Part shown: positions 55,501 through 59,384 of the stretch, piece after piece
Numbering within the stretch: the stretch's first letter is position 1
Layout: each line of letters begins with the position of its first letter
NCBI RefSeq assembly: GCF_035046485.1
Contig: NC_085137.1
Span: forward strand, 494,854,351-494,918,350
DNA from: Aedes albopictus
Lineage: Eukaryota; Arthropoda; Insecta; Diptera; Culicidae
Direction: 5' to 3'
DNA: 64,000 nt
The notes under the pieces: generated by a model
Database searches by the model: none
What the model was told of the DNA's origin: nothing
What the model saw: the letters and a program-made list of their open reading frames with translations, nothing else
Made by a program: the position numbers and the translations under genes

Positions 55501-58018
55501 GAAGGAAAGCCTTTATTATGTAGCGCAAAAAATATCAAAGAGGTGATTTTCTTATACTTAGAAAAGTGAAAGAAAAATTCCGCCCTCCATGAAGGAGCTT
55601 GGGGCGCAAAAATAAAATTTCCTCATATTTGGATATCCAATATCACAGTAATTTTCACACATATGAAGGAACAAAATCTTGAAAATAAACAACATGGGCG
55701 ATTTACATAAATTTGGGAAACGTAAGAGCAATTTTCAAAAGTTTTAAATGAGACTGTTCACAAAGGTAATTTTTCTGAAATTTGTGAGGACAAAAAAAAT
55801 TTTTCAGTTTCATACAAGTAAGAGAGAGCAAAATCAAATAGAAATCAAATTTTTATTATATTTGTGATGGCGTAAAATTTTTGTAAAACTCACATAGGGG
55901 AATTTTTTTTATTATCGTACAAATTGGTACCAAGGGTCTCAGAATTCAATGAAATTTTTTTCACAGGTAGGATTTTATACATATATGAACAAAAACAAAA
56001 TTGAAAAAAAATCAGGGTCACCTAATTTTCCGGAAAACTCCAGTGGAAAACCAACATTTTCCACAGACACCACCTACTTTGAATAATCATAACTCAAGAA
56101 CGAAGCATCGTAGACACAATGTTTTTTGTGTAATCATAATCAAATTTTCTCAGCAATTGAAAAAAAAAAATACAAAATGAAAATTGTTTATCACAAAATT
56201 TTCCACTGTTGAGGAAAATCGGTTGGAAAAGTCGGAAAAACTATTTTCGCACTCCAGGAAAATAAAAAAATATATATATTTTTGGAAGGGAATTATATAA
56301 GCTATATTCTGTGAAATTTTCAAGATGTGTTCTTGAGTTATGACCAATTTTCTGTAAATTTTCCAGATGTGCTATATGAGCCGTTTTTTTGAAAAATCAT
56401 AACTTAAGAACGAAGCATCGTAGACATAATGTTTTTTTTTTGTGAAATCGTAAGTAAATTTTCACAGCAATCCAAAAAAAAAAATATAAAATGAAAATTG
56501 TTTTTCACAAAATTTTCCACTGATGAGGGAAATCGGTTGGAAAAGTCGTAAAAACTATTTTCAAGGTCCTTAATTCAAAAAAATTTTTTTTTTGGTAGGG
56601 AATTACATAAGCTATATTCTGTAAAATTTTCAAGATAAGTTTTTTCTCCGTTCCTGAGTTATGACCAATTTTGTGGAAATGGTCCAGATGCTGGTTGATT
56701 TTCGACCGTCTTTATTATTGATTTGCGCAGTTTTTCCTTCTTTTCAAACCGATTTTCCTCAACAGTGGAAAATTTTGTGGTAAACAATATTCATTTTGTA
56801 TATTTTTTCAATTTCTGAGAAAATTTGGTTATAATTTCACAAAAAAAAAACATTGTGTCTACGATGCTTCGTTCTTGAGTTATGATTATTCAAAGTAGGT
56901 GGTGTCTGTGGAAAATGTTGGTTTTCCACTGGAGTTTTCCGGAAAATTAGGTGACCCTGATTTTTTTTCAATTTTGTTTTTGTTCAAATATACATATATA
57001 TGAACCCTACCTGCGAAAAAAATTTCATTGAATTCTGAGAACCTTGGTACCAATTTGTACGATAATTAATAAAATTCCCATAGGCGATTTTCTTATACCC
57101 AGTAGGACGTAAAAAAATTCTAATTTCACTGAGAAGTTGTTACATGTTTGGAAGCGTAACAAAAAATACATTGTTCATGTTTTTTATATTTGCCACGGCG
57201 CTCATACTGGGAGTTAAAACATGTTTTTTTATCTCAAGAGCTTATTACTGAGTGAGTAACTTGAAGTAACCTCGATGACACCACTGTTCCTGAGACATCC
57301 AGGCACCCCTGAGATACCATGAAACGCCTTGTGATCATGGAACCCCTGAAGCCCCCTCAAACACCGCATACCCCACAGAAGTTGAGTTACTCAGATAAAA
57401 AGTTATCCTTCATCATACTCACCGACTCGCCGTAGAATTCACGCTTGTATTACTCCTAGACCTCCGTGATATGATGGAATCCCCACAGTTGACCACCGTC
57501 CCTTTGCTGATGGAGAAGTGCCTCAGTCGATACAGGTCATCGCTTTGCCTGGGATTGTACGGCCGCTCCGGCAGGGAACAAACTCGTGGCCTCGCATGGT
57601 CCGGTACTGTCGAAAGAGTAAATAAAACAGAAACCGCATTTATTATTTCATTCAAAACCGCAGTCCCGTTCTACTCACTGGGCAGCTCCAAAAAGTTCGA
57701 CGTCCTCCGCTGGCGACCCCGCGCAGAAGCCTGAAACGCCAACGGTCCGACGTCTTCGTTGGAAAACACCGACGTATTGGAAGCCCCACTTTTGATCGAA
57801 TCACGTGAACCCTTTCGGCTGGCCAGATAGGCCAACCCACCGCCCTTGTGGCTGCTCCTTCGGCGACCTTTCCGACCGGGCATTGCACCGCTCATCGTCG
57901 TCATCGCCGTCGCTTCGGCCGTCGTCTGCGTCAGGTCGCTGGTCGATTTGTGACAATTCAGCGACACCACGCTGTCCGAGCACGTGCGGTCCAACGTCGA
58001 GTGGGAGCTTCGCAGGAC
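5174..58018 (-). CDS. Rgk: RGK-family (Rad/Gem/Kir) small GTPase gene, eight visible exons, 5' end missing
   Basis: Minus-strand exons 57679-58018, 57423-57606, 28068-28184, 27799-27899, 26939-27030, 11750-11942, 6478-6578 and 5174-5332 join in phase into 1287 nt (428 codons plus stop). Numbering from the first visible residue, the P-loop GDSGVGKT is at 221-228. The G3 position reads DHPNVEM (271-277) instead of DxxG, which is typical of RGK proteins. NKSDL is at 329-333 and ETS at 357-359. The C-terminus ends CENLHVL, the RGK cysteine-7 motif, with no prenylation box. The Ser/Arg-rich N-terminal extension has RxxS-type sites that could bind 14-3-3. RGK proteins act at the plasma membrane and inhibit voltage-gated calcium channels (family knowledge). 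Which insect paralogue this is cannot be decided. The start codon lies upstream of the first visible exon. Confidence 0.95.
5560..5995. mobile_element. inverted-repeat element carrying a tRNA-like insert
   Basis: A clear inverted repeat pairs gctttgacatacatgtgcac (from about 5656) with its complement ending at about 5953. Outer sequences (acgtgttttata) recur at both sides without exact inversion, so the limits are approximate. The interior contains a 73-nt tRNA-like unit at 5804-5876. It lies in the last RGK intron. Confidence 0.5.
5804..5876 (+). pseudogene. tRNA-like sequence with Pol III box A and box B
   Basis: 73 nt with a 6-of-7 acceptor pairing (ACTCCG/CGGAGT), a box A-like TAGCTTGAAGG, and a perfect T arm GTGAG-TTCGAGT-CTCAC containing box B. 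The anticodon stem does not pair properly, so this is a tRNA-derived relic or SINE head rather than a working tRNA. Confidence 0.55.
5997..6477. other. RGK intron, nothing further recognised
   Basis: The remainder of the intron between exons 7 and 8 has no repeat or element that I can delimit. Confidence 0.4.
6478..6578 (-). CDS. Rgk: RGK exon 7 of those visible (G5 motif)
   Basis: 101 bp encoding GKQLATSREAKFIETSSGIQ and HNVDELLVGVLKQ. FIETSSGIQHN is the G5 motif, and the following helix closes the G domain. The acceptor is TTGTAG|AG and the donor CAG|GTGAGT. It joins the previous exon through a split Glu codon. Confidence 0.95.
6899..8490. repeat. satellite of 8-bp unit AGAAGATC with 9-bp subarrays
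   Basis: Near-perfect tandem AGAAGATC runs at about 6903-7472 and 7653-8280. Each is followed by the same roughly 90-bp spacer (starting aaaatatcacacgatc at 7473 and 8281) and then a 9-bp AGGAAGATC array (about 7572-7652 and 8386-8470). Because the 8-bp unit cycles through frames every 24 bp without stops, long open frames reading (IRRSEDQK)n appear; these are not genes. The spacer-to-spacer distance is 808 bp, exactly 101 units, pointing to a segmental duplication. Confidence 0.97.
8491..9180. repeat. decayed flank of the AGAAGATC satellite
   Basis: Words such as cagaagatcagaagacc and ccagaagatcattgacc persist but are increasingly diverged, consistent with old satellite copies that have decayed. 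Confidence 0.6.
9181..9885. repeat. degenerate CCTGAAAC-type array
   Basis: Loose tandem units like ctgaaactc(g/c)ctgaaa(a/c)tcc, roughly 10-15 bp each. Open frames rich in Pro and Lys come from the repeat. Confidence 0.7.
10055..10975. repeat. degenerate GTTTCAGGG-type array, opposite orientation
   Basis: Units gtttcagagg, gtttcaggggg and variants repeat about every 11-15 bp. This is the reverse complement of the array at 9181-9885, so the two arrays face each other across about 170 bp. Confidence 0.7.
10983..11240. other. possible small MITE relic in intron
   Basis: gccattacacgtaacaaatattt near 10984 pairs partly with a sequence near 11085-11115 that reads gacgaatatttgtcaaaacg. The match is imperfect and no target duplication is evident. 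Confidence 0.25.
11241..11480. repeat. short degenerate CCTGAAAC-type array
   Basis: cctgaaatccttctgaagc and similar words, in the same orientation as the array at 9181-9885. Confidence 0.55.
11750..11942 (-). CDS. Rgk: RGK exon 6 of those visible (G4 motif)
   Basis: 193 bp encoding VENSLSTYEPHACVVVYSIV through AANKSDLARSRVINTA. NKSDL is the guanine-specificity G4 motif. The acceptor is ATACAG|G and the donor G|GTGGGT. It lies about 15 kb from exon 5 in an intron filled with repeats. Confidence 0.96.
11943..13341. other. RGK intron 5 proximal part, low repeat content
   Basis: No coding exon or complete element is recognised. Short open frames near 12434-12745 occur on both strands and show no domain. 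The segment 13216-13330 belongs to a dispersed repeat that recurs near 15115. Confidence 0.4.
13216..13330. repeat. dispersed repeat, copy 1
   Basis: Shares aataaacaa(g/c)tctttc, gacgtcaaaattccac and tctact(g/a)t stretches with 15115-15215. Both probably derive from the same unidentified interspersed element. Confidence 0.5.
13355..13804 (-). mobile_element. tRNA-derived SINE insertion with 13-bp target duplication
   Basis: The element is flanked by cagtttttggctt at 13342-13354 and 13805-13817. On the minus strand it begins with a tRNA-like head containing box A (TAGCGTAGTGGC) and box B (GGGTTCGATCCC), runs about 450 bp, and ends in an A-rich tail (plus-strand T run at 13353-13362). This layout is that of tRNA-related SINEs such as the Feilai family of Aedes; the family name is a guess. 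Confidence 0.8.
13818..15114. other. RGK intron 5, unassigned sequence
   Basis: Contains short open frames (for example 14338-14733) without recognisable domains. The composition is more balanced than in the neighbouring arrays. No element ends are found. Confidence 0.35.
15115..15215. repeat. dispersed repeat, copy 2
   Basis: Matches 13216-13330 over aataaacaactctttc...gacgtcaaaattccac. It lies just beside the antisense retroelement fragment. Confidence 0.45.
15290..15700 (-). pseudogene. fragment of an RTE-type non-LTR retrotransposon
   Basis: Minus-strand translation gives YRIGSNQYLVMVELHPKLSV and later RRNRWFDEECRAILEEKK. These correspond to the end of the endonuclease domain and the linker before reverse transcriptase in RTE-type proteins. 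The plus-strand element at 18.6-22.5 kb has the matching DSDHYLVAV segment. Only about 130 codons survive and both ends are truncated. Confidence 0.75.
15839..18419. mobile_element. element with CCCAAGTAACA termini, hosting a nested foldback
   Basis: The left end CCCAAGTAACAATTT and right end aaaTGTTACTTGGG are inverted repeats of 11 bases before they diverge, with no clear target duplication. The interior holds no transposase-like frame and is interrupted by the foldback at 17343-18240. The ends match those of elements at 24346 and 29392. Treating the ends as one unit is inference. Confidence 0.45.
17343..18240. mobile_element. TA-flanked foldback element, family C (898 bp)
   Basis: Inverted arms of over 400 bp begin CAGGGTGTTAGGTTCCTGAG and are flanked by TA (17341-17342, 18241-18242). 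Matching segments include actcttattgccttaa and caaagaacgaattg on opposite strands, so nearly the whole unit folds on itself. No coding potential. Confidence 0.9.
18906..19936 (+). pseudogene. RTE endonuclease domain, frameshifted
   Basis: Frame 1 shows LGTWNCKSLG (catalytic Asn), ALQELCW (catalytic Glu), NVHCPHEG and VVGDMNAQVG. After about 19640 the domain continues in another frame with RSTFFPRKDIHKATW, NQIDHVLI and DSDHYLVAV, ending at a stop at 19934-19936. The order and motifs are those of the RTE/exonuclease-endonuclease-phosphatase family that nicks target DNA. The frameshift and stop make it non-functional. Confidence 0.88.
19987..20035 (-). mobile_element. 49-bp retroposed 3' end with 16-bp target duplication
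   Basis: agctacacttgaagat is present at 19971-19986 and again at 20036-20051. Between them is a 49-bp insert whose minus strand ends in (AACT)n, the kind of short repeat tail left by a severely 5'-truncated non-LTR element. It is inserted in the RTE coding region. Confidence 0.75.
20104..20499. mobile_element. 396-bp MITE with TA duplication and tRNA-like insert
   Basis: Terminal inverted repeats CACTCAGCGAAGTAAAC / CACTCAGGCAAATAAAC are flanked by TA at 20102-20103 and 20500-20501. The minus strand of 20272-20340 carries a box A-like TAGCCGCGTGGG and box B-like GGATCGATTCC, so a tRNA-derived unit sits inside. Removing the unit restores continuity of the RTE coding region. Confidence 0.85.
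20520..22486 (+). pseudogene. RTE reverse transcriptase domain
   Basis: After a frame change near 20690 a 594-codon frame (20702-22486) reads NYRAITLLSAAYKILSQIL, FIDFKSAYDTIDR, GLRQGDGLSCLLFNIALEG and LLGFADDIDII, the catalytic FADD box at about 21679. The C-terminal part has LGRLRWAGHV-like sequence (IGRLRWAGHVIRM) and ends ANPALA. These are RTE/BovB-like hallmarks. The RT frame itself is long and well preserved, although the upstream part (20520-20700) is shifted. Confidence 0.9.
22498..22780 (-). pseudogene. antisense RTE endonuclease fragment
   Basis: On the minus strand, translation across a frameshift gives RVGWWPIDERRHRLRIKSLH, then DDKDAFYVQ and FPSLDVKLIIEDLDA, EFRPTIGK. These match the RTE endonuclease segment QRVIGWQPINARMCMLRVKG ... 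DVKIVVGDMNA. It abuts the 3' tail of the plus-strand RTE element. Confidence 0.75.
22781..24284. other. low-repeat intron stretch, possible regulatory DNA
   Basis: Largely free of recognisable elements and more compositionally even than its surroundings. TAATTAGG and GTAATTAG near 23565-23592 are homeodomain-type words. The frames on either strand (for example 22799-23473, minus) show no domain. A regulatory role is only an inference from low repeat content and nearness to exons. Confidence 0.3.
24285..26400. repeat. degenerate 12-bp array (ATTCCTCTAGGA type)
   Basis: Locally clear 12-bp periodicity, for example ctaggaattcct tcagggattcct near 25317-25365. Open frames read (LEEF/LEES)n on one strand and (GIPL/GIPS)n on the other, a four-residue period that confirms the 12-bp unit. 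The MITE at 24346-24523 is inserted near the left end. Confidence 0.85.
24346..24523. mobile_element. 178-bp MITE with CCCAA termini
   Basis: Long inverted repeats pair cagcgcaggttttg with its complement, and atgtcacataagagtc with gactcttctgtgacat. The ends are CCCAAACAACATACATG and CATGTGCGTCGCTTGGG. It folds into a hairpin. A related end occurs at about 30413-30480. Confidence 0.8.
26401..26938. other. intron 3' of exon 5, nothing recognised
   Basis: Low-repeat sequence adjoining the exon, with no element or additional exon detected. Confidence 0.4.
26939..27030 (-). CDS. Rgk: RGK exon 5 of those visible (switch/G3 region)
   Basis: 92 bp encoding DDEFGEKTVSILLDGEESEM followed by IFIDHPNVEMS. 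The DEFGEKTVS strand is highly characteristic of RGK proteins. DHPNVEM replaces the DxxG catalytic motif of ordinary Ras proteins, which suggests little or altered GTP hydrolysis. The acceptor is AGCAG|AT. The donor AGT|GTAGGT is less canonical, but it is the choice that keeps the frame. Confidence 0.95.
27031..27798. other. intron between RGK exons 4 and 5
   Basis: This 768-bp intron is almost free of repeats. A minus-strand open frame at 27333-27581 has no RGK similarity and no fitting splice phases, so I do not call an exon. Confidence 0.45.
27799..27899 (-). CDS. Rgk: RGK exon 4 of those visible (P-loop)
   Basis: 101 bp encoding YRVVMLGDSGVGKTALVSQF and the start of switch I (YMHTYDASL). 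The P-loop GxxxxGKT that binds nucleotide phosphates is intact. The acceptor is CATCAG|G and the donor G|GTAAGC, with a split Asp codon into the next exon. Confidence 0.96.
28068..28184 (-). CDS. Rgk: RGK exon 3 of those visible
   Basis: 117 bp encoding ASERSPFEGSCCGGGYATVD and a short acidic linker ending SEPIPTR directly before the G domain. The acceptor TTTTCAG|C and donor GAG|GTAAGTA are strong consensus sites, and phases 1 and 2 fit both neighbours. This linker varies among RGK proteins, so the call rests on splice phase and position. Confidence 0.88.
28185..29391. other. proximal part of the 29-kb RGK intron
   Basis: Around 28390-28860 are sequences like ggccgccatcttgg and cgttataactc that resemble widely dispersed insect repeats, but no ends can be set. 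No coding sequence. Confidence 0.35.
29392..32250. mobile_element. element with CCCAAG termini, 2.9 kb, hosting a foldback
   Basis: The left end CCCAAGCAACACA and the inverted right end CCCAAGTAACACA match over 13 positions with one difference. Flanks CACTACA (left) and CACTAGA (right) could be a 7-bp target duplication with one change. The interior is non-coding and contains the foldback at 30806-31727 and, near 30413, a partial copy of the MITE at 24346. Confidence 0.5.
30806..31727. mobile_element. TA-flanked foldback element, family B copy 2 (about 922 bp)
   Basis: Same inverted arms as 1872-2769 (GGGGATGGCCAAAATGTTTG and complement), with the internal stretch atatctcggaaacc again on both arms. 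The right flank is TA at 31728-31729; the left junction is mutated (caTAGGGG). Non-coding. Confidence 0.85.
32310..32396 (-). pseudogene. tRNA-like sequence (SINE head)
   Basis: On the minus strand, box A-like TGCGGCTAAGG and box B GGGTTCGATTCCC lie in a tRNA-like unit with a long variable region, reminiscent of Ser/Leu tRNAs. It sits just outside the CCCAAG end at 32250. Poor stem pairing argues against a functional tRNA. Confidence 0.5.
33155..33349. mobile_element. 195-bp near-perfect hairpin (MITE-like)
   Basis: Two arms of about 97 bp pair with only a handful of mismatches, meeting at ttatccac/gtggataa with essentially no loop. The outer ends are ttttgtaccttttaa and its complement. No target duplication is clear. 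Confidence 0.85.
33426..33553. repeat. 128-bp hairpin formed from array sequence
   Basis: aaaccatctgcaaactcctg on the left and its complement on the right flank arms of about 56 bp separated by a short loop (around cccgaaacgct). The right arm continues directly into the GTTTCAGG array, suggesting an inverted local duplication. Confidence 0.8.
34216..36003. other. intron, AT-rich, mostly unassigned
   Basis: Contains a small imperfect hairpin at about 34595-34682 (cggcttaaccgg.../...cttaagccgg) and weak TTGGAAATTT repeats at 35130-35450. No gene is found. Confidence 0.4.
36937..39045 (-). CDS. transposase-like protein, 702 codons, superfamily not identified
   Basis: The ATG at 39045 begins MSKIRCIRPF. 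The N-terminal part has Cys pairs (ICSSC near residue 49), and a later cluster CHLRRCKNC near residue 380 suggests zinc binding. The C-terminal third carries three motifs strictly placed as in DDE/D enzymes: CDFSENY (D466), MSDGAASQYKN (D550) and SHGKGPCDAIGG (D591), with 40 residues between the last two. The catalytic role is inferred, not shown. A candidate 86-bp 5' UTR intron (39054-39139, GTAAGT...ACAG) precedes the start. A paralogue lies at 59385-61533. The protein presumably cuts and moves the surrounding element. Confidence 0.85.
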   Translation of the reverse strand: MSKIRCIRPFKDIQCSKELRYLTDGIIQKLKSIGFSKVSTLNTKDFRICSSCRLHIDSRAHLTQNEEQSVAGGSRMPTVQTIPVVPDSQSYESLVTIPSASTLSTIQSNEDFTMPVDVEIFNRGIAAIRVSPIDLGKVKNVHYPEKKCAEIVEGVRRNLFKLDAKTEKANEFNEVIKNMKIKFLNSATRQEKLSILSLLPKSWSVQKIVDEFKTSRNMASDARKEKNNVLDSSQGSSSGKALSNETKELVLNFFEDDDISRAMPGQRDFVSVKTGNKRLAVQKRLLMMTLREAFNRFNEVYVNVKIGFSSFASLRPRQCKLLTITGTHNVCVCTTHENVNLILHSLKKYNVLNDLKTLTNRLLCENKTTHCHLRRCKNCPDTSVLEDSLLKQLEENFVEKLSFEQWVTTDRCDLETIVKQTDDFVTFFSSKLESLIPHDFVKTEQSNFLKTTKQNLQDGEFLAICDFSENYSFVLQDEVQSHHWNVQQATIHPFVIYYTENRQIKHFSFIIISEELRHDLVAVNLFIDKMMNFLQIDQNKNMKKIYFMSDGAASQYKNRKNFSSLCKFKSKYGIDAEWHFFATSHGKGPCDAIGGTIKRMATRASLAKEREHPIKTARELFNWANKRKEEELTKLSFCYSTTEEYENMSLQLNNQYNNAKTIQGTQKFHSFLPLSENTIKAKLYSNCTDNDAKIFDIVKKVV
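39079..39955. other. upstream region of the transposase inside the transposon
   Basis: Holds the candidate 5' UTR intron and presumably the promoter. A stretch at about 39290-39600 (including aatgaataaagagtgcggcgg) resembles an LTR-like insertion, but no ends can be confirmed. Confidence 0.35.
40718..41289. other. intron, unassigned
   Basis: Low-repeat DNA with short open frames on both strands that show no domain. No element recognised. Confidence 0.4.
41290..42150. repeat. degenerate AATTCCTTTGG-type array
   Basis: gggaattcctttgagaattt-like words recur irregularly. This is a diverged relative of the 12-bp arrays, with T-rich interruptions. Confidence 0.6.
42151..42575. other. intron, AT-rich, nothing recognised
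   Basis: No gene, repeat array or element end is seen between the array and the foldback element. Confidence 0.4.
42578..43521. mobile_element. TA-flanked foldback element, family D (944 bp)
   Basis: Ends CAGTGTATCAAACAATTGTC and complement, flanked by TA at 42576-42577 and 43522-43523. Arms of about 400 bp pair through segments such as tcaatcaaaaacgctgaa and ttcactacaaaaaatat. CAGTG ends are typical of mariner-type termini. Non-coding. Confidence 0.9.
43524..44994. other. intron, AT-rich, nothing recognised
   Basis: High A+T with only short open frames. I could not recognise an element or exon. Confidence 0.4.
44995..45600. repeat. degenerate array, AAATTCCNAAGGAAAT type
   Basis: gccgaagaaattccaccaaaag-like words repeat irregularly, in the opposite orientation to the array at 41290-42150. 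Confidence 0.55.
45601..46839. promoter_or_regulatory. low-repeat intron island, candidate regulatory region
   Basis: Between two repeat arrays lies over 1 kb of balanced-composition sequence with no element signature. It includes a GC-richer block (about 46080-46400) and AT-rich homeodomain-like words (taattatttgaattattgat near 46289-46308). In a TE-filled 29-kb intron such an island is a reasonable enhancer candidate, but this is inference. Confidence 0.25.
46840..46963. repeat. CCTGAAACGCC-type array, left part
   Basis: Units like cctggaactaccctgagatcc. The array resumes at 51372, so it was split by the insertion at 46964-51358. Confidence 0.65.
47640..48400. repeat. degenerate TTTGGxAATT-type array
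   Basis: ggcaatttatttggaaattg-like words repeat irregularly within the 4.4-kb insertion. Confidence 0.55.
48690..51170. repeat. degenerate 12-bp array (CTGGAGGAATTC type)
   Basis: Units like ctggaggaattcctggatga and agaagaatccctggaggaa run for about 2.5 kb, mainly the reverse complement of the array at 24285-26400. All open frames here (EEFLE/GIPxG-type) are repeat artefacts. Confidence 0.85.
51372..51500. repeat. CCTGAAACGCC-type array, right part
   Basis: cctgaaacgcccctcagatcc and a run of C at 51489-51500. It continues the array cut at 46963. Confidence 0.6.
51501..51667 (+). mobile_element. tRNA-derived SINE, copy 1
   Basis: The head tgatgtgatggttaaagcac has box A-like character, followed by box B-like gggatcgaatacc, then cttcggaagggaagt and an A-rich tail (gataaaaaac). 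The same order occurs on the minus strand at 55010-55123. Confidence 0.7.
51668..51896. repeat. short CCTGGAAC-type array remnant and flank
   Basis: gggaccc/ccctggaac-like words up to about 51735 continue the array. Unassigned AT-rich sequence follows. Confidence 0.4.
51918..52548 (+). mobile_element. retroposon with (ATC)n tail and 21-bp target duplication
   Basis: attttggaagttcagctgga plus one more A is duplicated at 51897-51917 and 52549-52569. The insert ends in a pure ATC repeat (about 52507-52548), a typical non-LTR tail, with the repeat at the 3' side of the plus strand. No coding frame remains, so it is a SINE or a truncated LINE. Confidence 0.85.
52570..54150. repeat. degenerate 12-bp array (ATTCCTTCAGGA type)
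   Basis: ccttcaggaattcctccaag-like units. The array was present before the retroposon at 51918, because the target duplication matches its words (ttttggaagttcagctgga). Confidence 0.75.
54165..55009. repeat. degenerate 12-bp array, opposite orientation
   Basis: ctgaaggaatttcagaagga-like units, reverse complement of the preceding array. The switch occurs near 54150. Confidence 0.75.
55010..55123 (-). mobile_element. tRNA-derived SINE, copy 2
   Basis: On the minus strand, CTGGTGTGATGGTTAGAACA (box A) and GGGATCGAATCCC (box B) precede GTGAGTTCTTCCTTCGGAAG, matching the copy at 51501-51667. The tail is lost. Confidence 0.75.
55124..55510. repeat. continuation of degenerate 12-bp array
   Basis: aatttctgaataaag and gaagaatttctgaaag-like words, decaying rightwards. 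Confidence 0.55.
55511..55895. other. intron, AT-rich, nothing recognised
   Basis: Contains repeated gcaaaa(a/t)aaaattt and gtgagg-type words but no clean repeat or gene. Confidence 0.35.
55896..57080. mobile_element. foldback element, family A copy 2 (about 1.2 kb)
   Basis: The left and right arms pair over about 250 bp (tattatcgtacaaattggta; aactcaagaacgaagcatcg; tccggaaaactccagtgga). A further internal duplication near 56390-56640 repeats part of the left arm. The ends are ATAGGGGAATTTT and AATTCCCATA. Same family as 181-1163. Confidence 0.8.
57081..57422. other. intron adjoining RGK exon 2
   Basis: Includes a short CCTGAAGCCCC-type array remnant near 57300-57380. No element or exon. Confidence 0.4.
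57423..57606 (-). CDS. Rgk: RGK exon 2 of those visible
   Basis: 184 bp encoding the segment with PERPYNPRQ, RLRHFSISKG and SRRSRSNTSV just ahead of the GTPase core. The acceptor is GACAG|TA and the donor CG|GTGAGT, leaving two bases that pair with the C starting the next exon to give Arg. The serine/arginine cluster is the sort of region phosphorylated and bound by 14-3-3 in vertebrate RGK proteins (inference). It is followed by the 29.2-kb intron. Confidence 0.9.
57679..58018 (-). CDS. Rgk: RGK exon 1 of those visible (N-terminal extension)
   Basis: The exon encodes about 113 residues rich in Ser, Arg and Gly (for example RKGRRRSSHKGGG), the variable N-terminal extension of RGK proteins. 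The donor is A|GTGAGT, and one base is carried to the next exon, making an Ile codon. I place the upstream edge at an AG|GTCCTG acceptor at 58018. The frame stays open to about 58051 but contains no ATG at its head, so translation must begin in an exon outside or not recognised here. Internal ATGs (AMTTMSGAM) are a weaker alternative start. Confidence 0.8.
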
Positions 58019-58256
58019 CTGCCCCCACCGCACCGGAAGAGCGAACAACACATGTTAGATGGAGTTGAGAATGGATGATAGCAGGTCAGACTGTGTTTGC
58101 GAGTGGGAGTTCATTATTGTATCCCATTGTCAACAGCACGTGCTTTTCGCAACTCAGGAAAAACCGCCAAAGACACACAGATAGATGGTAGCAGAAGAAG
58201 GGGATTCTGTGTGTTAGGTCGAATGAAGTTTGATCGAATCATAGTCAGATTCAGTA
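58019..58256. other. intron upstream of the first visible RGK exon
   Basis: Follows the putative acceptor at 58019-58021. No coding sequence recognised. Confidence 0.4.
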
Positions 58257-58470
58257 GGGAAGTGGAACCATCTCGGCAGGGGTCCTATTTTGGGCACTTT
58301 TCTGCTATAACTCAGCCAATTCTGATCCAAGTGATATAATTTTTGGAACGCGATGAGATACGTATAGTATCTAGCCGTGTACAAAATTTCAAGTCAATTG
58401 GTTTGGACTTGACTGAGTTATAGCGAAGAGTGCCCAAAATACCGGCCGCTGCCCAAGTGGTTCGCTACCC
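58257..58470. mobile_element. 214-bp MITE with TA duplication
   Basis: TA at 58255-58256 and 58471-58472. The inverted repeats include GGGAAGTGGAACC / GGGTAGCGAACC and tattttgggcac with gtgcccaaaata. The interior holds ctataactcag inverted as ctgagttatag. A degraded relative lies at 1590-1746. Confidence 0.8.
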
Positions 58471-58472
58471 TA

Positions 58473-59384
58473 TAATCACATGGTTCTATTATTAGCCGCA
58501 GGGCTAATACATGCTGTTAAGGAGCCTTTGCAGCCCTGTGGGCCAATCAATGCAAAATATAGTGTTAAGGATTACTTGCAGTCGATAATATAATAATTAT
58601 TTTATGTGTTCTGCCATAGACGGATTTCGCGCCAACTCGAACAAATGTTGGCAGCACCCTCTCAGATTACAACGAAACTTTCTTGGTGTGTAGACCTTGC
58701 CCAGATAAGCCACTTTGCATACTCATTTTTCTAATTTTTTTTCTCGACTGACTTTTGAAAAGGGCTAAACTTTTTTTATGGATTTTTTAAAAATGTTTTT
58801 AATCAAAAATTGACTACTCCTACAAAAAAGTGTTGTATGGGTGATTATCACAAAATAAGTCAAATTTTAAGAAAAAAATACTGAAAAAAATCCAAAATGA
58901 GCCCTACACTGAAAAAAATCATTTCTAAAAATTCAAAGTTGATTTAAAAAAAAAACACCATTTTTGATTTTGATGAAATTTTGTCTCAAGACAGATAATT
59001 ATGTTCCCTACCAACCGTCCATACATCACAAGATGGGCACTTTTAAGGAAAAAAAGTTTTTCTAACAAAAACTTTTTCTTGTTCGAATGATTTTTTTTTC
59101 AGTGTATTTTGTTATCAACAATAAAACCAGTGAAGGCCATAACAATCCCAGAATCCAATGAAACTCAATTTTCTAGGAGATTTTGTGTTATTTATTCAAT
59201 CATTTGGAAGGGTTTTCCTATACATAAAAAACTTCAAAATATTACAAATGTATTTTCTTAGGAAATGTAATGTTTGATCGCAATATGTATTGAAGTGCAC
59301 TTTTAAATATACAATTATTTATAATTATGAATTTTTCAAATATATATATATGTGTCTTAGAGCCAATTTCAAACATGTTCTTTT
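58473..59384. other. downstream flank of transposase copy 2
   Basis: Very A/T-rich. Probably holds one end of the second transposon copy, but the inverted partner would lie outside the window, so the end cannot be fixed. Confidence 0.35.

Noticed and set aside
57805..58068. Plus-strand open frames across RGK exon 1
   Set aside because: Shadows of the minus-strand coding exon, with no domain of their own.
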